A stretch of 17,984 bases of DNA, from contig JAENIS010000022.1 in NCBI GenBank assembly GCA_016844285.1, positions 1 through 17,984 of the forward strand, given 5' to 3'. Position numbers and translations under genes: made by a program. Shown in pieces: positions 14,682 through 17,984 of the stretch (position 1 is the stretch's first letter; every line of letters starts with the position of its first letter). Below the pieces are notes generated by a model that was given only the letters and a program-made list of their open reading frames with translations, searched no databases and was not told where the DNA came from. This stretch comes from Dehalococcoidales bacterium (GTDB lineage: Bacteria > Chloroflexota > Dehalococcoidia > Dehalococcoidales > UBA2162).

Positions 14682-15146
14682 TTATACCTTGGCAGGCATC
14701 TCCAGGTAGCAAATCAGCGCTATCTCATCACAACCGGGGAACTTGGGACAGCGATAGCATTCGTTCCAGACTTTTTGAGGTAGTTGCATTTTGTCGACTT
14801 GCGTAAAACCAAGCTTGGTAAAAAAGCCCGGCTTATAGGTCAGGCAAAAAACAGTCGGGATACCAAGCTCCTTAGCCTCGCTGAGGCAGGCTTTGATAAG
14901 CTGCTCCCCAATCCCCTGTCTCTGGCTATCCTCAGCCACCGCCACCGATTTTACCTCGGCCAGGTCCGACCAGTTAACATGGAGAGCAGCACAGGCAATC
15001 ACCCGCTCGCCCTCTCTAATCACAAAATAATCCCTGATATTTTCGTATATCTCACTGAGCGGGCGGGCGAGCATCTCGCCCTTCTCGGCAAAGGAGTTAA
15101 TCAACTTATGCATCTGAGGTGCGTCACTGATTTTAGCTTTTTCCAT
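14682..15146 (-). CDS. GNAT acetyltransferase, ArgA/N-acetylglutamate-synthase-like
   Basis: 154 residues from the ATG at 15146. The opening MEKAKISDAPQMHKLINSFA then EKGEMLARPLSEIYENIRDY is characteristic of the stand-alone GNAT domain related to N-acetylglutamate synthase. Motif A is VKSVAVAEDSQRQGIGEQLI with Q-R-Q-G-I-G. FCLTYKPGFFTKLGF is motif B. A cysteine cluster near the C-terminus (CYRCPKFPGC) is a common feature of this subgroup and could bind metal. A TTG three codons upstream (15155) is an alternative start. Translation begins inside the end of the NAD kinase gene (14-base overlap from the ATG), so the two are coupled. A role in arginine biosynthesis is possible but no other arg gene is present. 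Confidence 0.88.
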   Translation of the reverse strand: MEKAKISDAPQMHKLINSFAEKGEMLARPLSEIYENIRDYFVIREGERVIACAALHVNWSDLAEVKSVAVAEDSQRQGIGEQLIKACLSEAKELGIPTVFCLTYKPGFFTKLGFTQVDKMQLPQKVWNECYRCPKFPGCDEIALICYLEMPAKV

Positions 15147-15996
15147 TTGATTCAACCGGTTGCTTCCCTTTCAATTTTTGCTCTAGAGAGCGATAAAATA
15201 AGTCCTGCGAGTGAATACGCAAAAACCGCACCGTGCTAGCACTACGCCTCACGGTAATAGTGGCACCGGTTGACAGCGGCAGATTAGTATGACCATCGAT
15301 ACTCAGCGTGCCCGGGTAGGTCATGCTCAGACACAACTTGACCACCACCGTAGAGGGCAATACCAGTGCGTAGTCCGTACCGAGGTGAGGCAATATCGGC
15401 AGCAACAGAAACTCTTTCGCCCGCGGATGGAGAATAGGGCCACCCGCCGACAGTGAATAGCCAGTGCTGCCGGTGGCCGTCGCCACAATCACCCCATCAG
15501 CCTTGTAGGTGGTTAGTAGCTCGCCATCAATACTCGCTTCCACATAGATTACCCGGGCCACTGCCCCACGGGCGGCGACAACATCGTTTAAGGCATAAAA
15601 CACGTGTGGTACTGACTGTGCTTCGCCGGTCGAGGAAAGCTCGGCTTCAAGCAAAGAGCGCTCATCAATCCAGCCCTTACCCGCTAGTAAGTCCGGCAGC
15701 TTATCCAGCGTTTCATTAACACTTAGCTCGGTCATAAATCCCAGATTACCCAGGTTGATGCCGGTAATGGGAGTTGTTCCCGGCAGCACCGCCTGGACAG
15801 ACCGCAGGATGGTACCATCACCACCAATGGTTAAAATCAAATCAGTGCCACTTACCTGAGCCTTAGCCGTCTCTTCTTCCCAGGCCGAACATACCCAAGC
15901 CGCAACTCCCTGAGAGCCTAAGAAGTCTCCCAACTTCCCGGCCAGAGCGCAGGCACCCTCTTTCATGGGATGATAAAGAAGTCCAACTTTCTTCAT
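15133..15996 (-). CDS. nadK: NAD kinase (ATP/polyphosphate-dependent NAD phosphorylation)
   Basis: A 287-residue enzyme that phosphorylates NAD to NADP in the cytosol. It starts MKKVGLLYHPMKEGACALA. The catalytic GGDGT motif is LILTIGGDGTILRS with D60. It continues GINLGNLGFMTEL, then the ALNDVV motif for NAD binding, and YKADGVIVATATGSTGYSLS with SAGGPILHP, both diagnostic. The open frame extends 18 codons upstream to a TTG (16050) without family similarity, so the ATG at 15996 is used; its ribosome binding site is weak. First gene of the operon nadK - GNAT - NicO - Nudix, all on the minus strand with gaps of at most 31 bases or overlaps. Confidence 0.95.
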   Translation of the reverse strand: MKKVGLLYHPMKEGACALAGKLGDFLGSQGVAAWVCSAWEEETAKAQVSGTDLILTIGGDGTILRSVQAVLPGTTPITGINLGNLGFMTELSVNETLDKLPDLLAGKGWIDERSLLEAELSSTGEAQSVPHVFYALNDVVAARGAVARVIYVEASIDGELLTTYKADGVIVATATGSTGYSLSAGGPILHPRAKEFLLLPILPHLGTDYALVLPSTVVVKLCLSMTYPGTLSIDGHTNLPLSTGATITVRRSASTVRFLRIHSQDLFYRSLEQKLKGKQPVESNGKS

Positions 15997-16230
15997 ACAA
16001 CCAGCCACCCGGCGATAATCATAATCAAGCAAGCTCTCTACCCTGAGCAAGTGAAGTGTAGCATCGCCTATCTGGGAGTGTCAAGGCTACGCTAGAGGGG
16101 GAGATTCACCCCGGGCAATTTCCTCTTCCACTCCACCTTACTAATAGTAATCCTGGCAATCGGCTCAACCACCGGTAGAGCCAACGAATATCAGGGTTCC
16201 ATTCGGTTTTAGTTGGTATAGGGAAATAGT
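15997..16230. other. Intergenic region upstream of nadK
   Basis: No gene is supported. It must hold the nadK operon promoter on the minus strand, but no convincing -35/-10 pair was picked out. A CGGCTCAACCACCGGTAGAGCC segment lies near 16160-16182; its GGCTC...GAGCC ends form a short inverted repeat and recall the AGGCTCAACCCG repeat at 12350. Confidence 0.35.
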
Positions 16231-16338
16231 TGTCATTGCGGGGGTCGTTAGCCCCCTTGGTAATCTCTGCCCAAGACATTCCGAGATTGCTTCGCTTCCC
16301 CTTCGCTATGCTCAGGGCTTCGGCTCACCGCAATGACA
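16231..16338. repeat. Inverted-repeat element with TGTCATTGCG ends
   Basis: TGTCATTGCG (16231-16240) and CGCAATGACA (16329-16338) are perfect 10-base inverted ends of a 108-bp unit with GATTGCTTCGCTTCCCCTTC in its interior. The TTGTCATTGCG...GATTGCTTCGCTTC...CGCAATGACA pattern is a well-known style of intergenic repeat in several bacterial groups. It carries no ORF. Confidence 0.65.
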
Positions 16339-16386
16339 GACCAACCAAATGCAAACAGAACCAAGTAGTCAATTAACCAGGTTTTT

Positions 16387-16622
16387 ATTGACCTCATCCC
16401 CCTCATCCTCCTCTCCTTTCAGGAGAGGAGGATGAGGGGCTTTCGCCCCTCTTAAACACCCGTTCAAATCCCTCTCGGTCTCCCTTTAACAAAGGGAGAA
16501 GAGACAACTCCCCCTTTCGCAAAGGGGGACTAAGGGGGATTTCACTCAGGAAGTGTAGAAGCTCCCCTCTTCTTTCTTTACTCCCCCTTCCCTTGCTAAG
16601 GGAAGGGGGTTAGGGGGATAGG
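16387..16622. repeat. Hairpin-array repeat upstream of tRNA-Ser
   Basis: A run of perfect hairpins: a 19-bp stem with a TTC loop at 16399-16439, a 9-bp TCTCCCTTT-AAC-AAAGGGAGA, an 8-bp CCCCCTTT-CGC-AAAGGGGG, and a 12-bp CCCCCTTCCCTT-GCT-AAGGGAAGGGGG at 16583-16609. The middle (16444-16542) is nearly identical to 12508-12606. The opening CCTCATCCCC and the GGGGG-terminated end are shared with the two TAGTGTC-ended elements, so all four clusters look like members or fragments of one modular family. Confidence 0.75.
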
Positions 16623-16699
16623 TTACTAAACAATCTCAGATTTATCCCATTGTCAAAAGACGCAGAATACAATAGAATATAGCTAGCCTGGTGAGTTCG

Positions 16700-16791
16700 G
16701 GAGGGATCGCATAGTGGTCTAGTGCGGGCGCCTGCTAAGCGCTTGCCCTGAGAAATCGGGGTCGTGGGTTCAAATCCCACTCCCTCCGCCA
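16700..16791 (+). tRNA. tRNA-Ser (anticodon GCU)
   Basis: Acceptor stem GGAGGGA (16700-16706) pairs with TCCCTCC (16781-16787); G73 discriminator and encoded CCA end at 16791. The anticodon stem GGCGC/GCGCT encloses the loop CTGCTAA with anticodon GCT at 16734-16736, reading AGC/AGU serine codons. The T arm is GTGGG-TTCAAAT-CCCAC. A long variable arm marks a class II tRNA as expected for serine. The minus-strand frame across it (GVGFEPTT...) is the familiar anti-tRNA artefact. Confidence 0.95.
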
Positions 16792-16801
16792 TAAAGATAA
16801 G

Positions 16802-17626
16802 ATGAAAACTCCTTATTATGAAGTGCCCCGCTTCAAGCTCTATCTGGATAATTGCGTTGATTTACTCGCTGAGATTCCAGGAGAGTCTATCGATATGATT
16901 TTTGCTGACCCTCCTTATTTTCTTTCCAATGGAACGTTCACCTGTCAGAATGGCAAAAGAGTGAGTGTCAAAAAGGGTGAATGGGACCTTGGTAACGGGT
17001 CAAAAGACAACTTCGAGTTTCACCTTGACTGGATAAAAGCCTGCCGACGAGTATTAAAACCAAATGGAACTATCTGGATAAGCGGCACCTACCATTCAAT
17101 TTACCAGTGCGGTTTTGCCTTACAGATTAACCAATTCCATACTCTCAATGATATTGCTTGGTTTAAACCGAATGCTTCTCCAAATTTGAGTTGCAGGTAT
17201 TTTACCGCAAGTCACGAGACGTTGATATGGGCAGTGAAAGATAAAAAGTATAAACACACTTTTAATTATGATCTAATGAAAAATGGCATGTGGGAAGAAG
17301 ACTTTATAAAAAAAAGCGGTAACCAAATGAGATCGGTTTGGGCAATCAATACGCCAAAAAGGGAGGAAAAGAAGCATGGAAAACACCCTACACAGAAACC
17401 AGCCGAGTTGTTAAAGCGTATTATCTTGGCAAGCACGAATAAAGGAGACTCTGTCTTAGATCCATTTTCGGGAAGCTCAACTACAGGCTTAGTTGCCTAT
17501 TACTATGAACGTGATTTCATTGGCATTGATAATTCTAAAGAATACCTAGATCTTTCAATCAAACGTTTTGAGGATTTGAAAAGGAAGATGAATTCAAACC
17601 CGCAATTTATCGAGGTTGTAGTTTGA
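16802..17626 (+). CDS. DNA adenine methyltransferase, DpnA/MboI-C-like (beta class)
   Basis: A 274-residue SAM-dependent N6-adenine or N4-cytosine methyltransferase. Catalytic motif IV DPPY is at residues 36-39 within IFADPPYFLSNGTF. HPTQKP is at 195-200 and the SAM-binding motif I VLDPFSGSSTTG is near 218-229. The order IV before I marks the beta class. The sequence around DPPY (FLSNGTFTCQNGKRVSVKKG, then EWD) closely recalls the second methylase of DpnII/MboI-type systems, which modify GATC; the specificity is inference. The ATG starts 10 bases after the tRNA-Ser CCA, with only a poor purine-rich RBS. The gene is visibly AT-richer than the rest of the window, suggesting acquisition. Its TGA overlaps the TTG start of the following endonuclease-like gene. 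Confidence 0.9.
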   Translation: MKTPYYEVPRFKLYLDNCVDLLAEIPGESIDMIFADPPYFLSNGTFTCQNGKRVSVKKGEWDLGNGSKDNFEFHLDWIKACRRVLKPNGTIWISGTYHSIYQCGFALQINQFHTLNDIAWFKPNASPNLSCRYFTASHETLIWAVKDKKYKHTFNYDLMKNGMWEEDFIKKSGNQMRSVWAINTPKREEKKHGKHPTQKPAELLKRIILASTNKGDSVLDPFSGSSTTGLVAYYYERDFIGIDNSKEYLDLSIKRFEDLKRKMNSNPQFIEVVV

Positions 17627-17984
17627 CGATTATCGCGCGAAAGCAAGCTATTGAAAATTTAAAGAGCTATATTGGCCAAGATCTGGCAGAACTTACCAAA
17701 TTACACGGAATTACTACTTTTGAAACTGGCAGACAGAATAAAGGCTGGAAGGGGTTAGTTTTAGAAAGACTAGCCGGGTTACAAACAAATATTTCCAAGG
17801 AACCTAATGGCATATCATACGAAATTAAATCGGTTAGCTTTTATTATGTAAAAGGTAAACTGACCCCAAAGGAAACAATGGCTATCACGATGATTAACCC
17901 CGAGGAATTAAAAAGTCAAACTTTCTTTGAAAGTCATTGTTGGGATAAATTGAAATCTGTGATTTTTTGTGCTGTCATGTGGCA
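17623..17984 (+). CDS. MutH/Sau3AI-like restriction endonuclease (partial, runs off window)
   Basis: The frame opens with TTG at 17623 overlapping the methylase TGA (TTGA), with GAGG about 8 nt upstream, and stays open to the window end (120 codons). The conserved-looking part is GWKGLVLERLAG (E48), then ISYEIKSVSFYYVKGKL with E67-x-K69, then FFESHCWDKLKSVIFC. This matches the MutH fold order (E...[D]...E-x-K, then W/SH...KLK...). At the place of the catalytic aspartate of MutH, seven residues before the E-x-K glutamate, there is E60, so the first metal ligand may be Glu instead of Asp. MutH-type domains cut GATC, which fits the DpnA-like partner. Enzyme activity is inference. The AT-rich composition matches the methylase. 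Confidence 0.75.
   Translation, partial: MTIIARKQAIENLKSYIGQDLAELTKLHGITTFETGRQNKGWKGLVLERLAGLQTNISKEPNGISYEIKSVSFYYVKGKLTPKETMAITMINPEELKSQTFFESHCWDKLKSVIFCAVMW

Noticed and set aside
1127..16622. CRISPR array
   Set aside because: The repeated blocks are few, irregularly spaced, hairpin-rich and lack regular spacers; no cas gene is present.
16610..16792. Minus-strand 60-codon frame beginning MAEGVGFEPTTPISQG
   Set aside because: It is the reverse translation of tRNA-Ser, a common annotation artefact.

Overview
The window looks like a bacterial chromosome of about 50% GC. Housekeeping genes are spread over both strands and separated by hairpin-rich intergenic repeats. The gene set (a type-2-like isoleucyl-tRNA synthetase, a NicO-type metal transporter with a His-rich loop, an orphan ParA with a coiled-coil partner, a recombinase remnant) and the style of the repeats fit a Chloroflexota/Dehalococcoidia-like anaerobe. 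That assignment is inference; no rRNA or other marker here settles it.

Layout. Positions 1-1124 hold the 3' end of ileS (+), followed at once by a repeat element with terminal inverted repeats (1127-1395). An MFS exporter (1703-3073, +) converges on DNA polymerase IV (3201-4400, -). A gap of about 700 bp then holds a decayed serine-recombinase C-terminus (+) and a 57-residue small ORF (-). Two dipeptide/oligopeptide-type ABC permeases (5097-6915, -) form an operon with no binding protein or ATPase in view. A ParA-type ATPase and an overlapping coiled-coil protein (7492-8824, +) follow. Next come a GNAT acetyltransferase (-), an ABC-F protein (-) and a small ribbon-helix-helix-like/zinc-ribbon protein (-) whose natural 5' end is cut by an in-frame TAA.

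From 12250 to 13400 a HIT-family hydrolase (+) lies between two repeat clusters. Its stop codon is formed by the first bases of a second copy of the inverted-repeat element. A compact minus-strand operon follows: NAD kinase, GNAT acetyltransferase, NicO transporter, Nudix hydrolase (15996 down to 13398). Another repeat cluster (about 16230-16622) precedes tRNA-Ser(GCU). Ten bases after this tRNA a distinctly AT-richer segment begins: a DpnA/MboI-type adenine methyltransferase translationally coupled to a MutH/Sau3AI-like endonuclease that runs off the window. This looks like an acquired restriction-modification system, plausibly GATC-specific, at a tRNA gene.

The points most worth following are the in-frame TAA in the small zinc-ribbon gene, the TAGTGTC-ended repeat element placed exactly at gene 3' ends, the ParA/coiled-coil pair without ParB, and the tRNA-linked methylase/MutH-like pair. 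I did not find a clearly new multi-gene system in this window.
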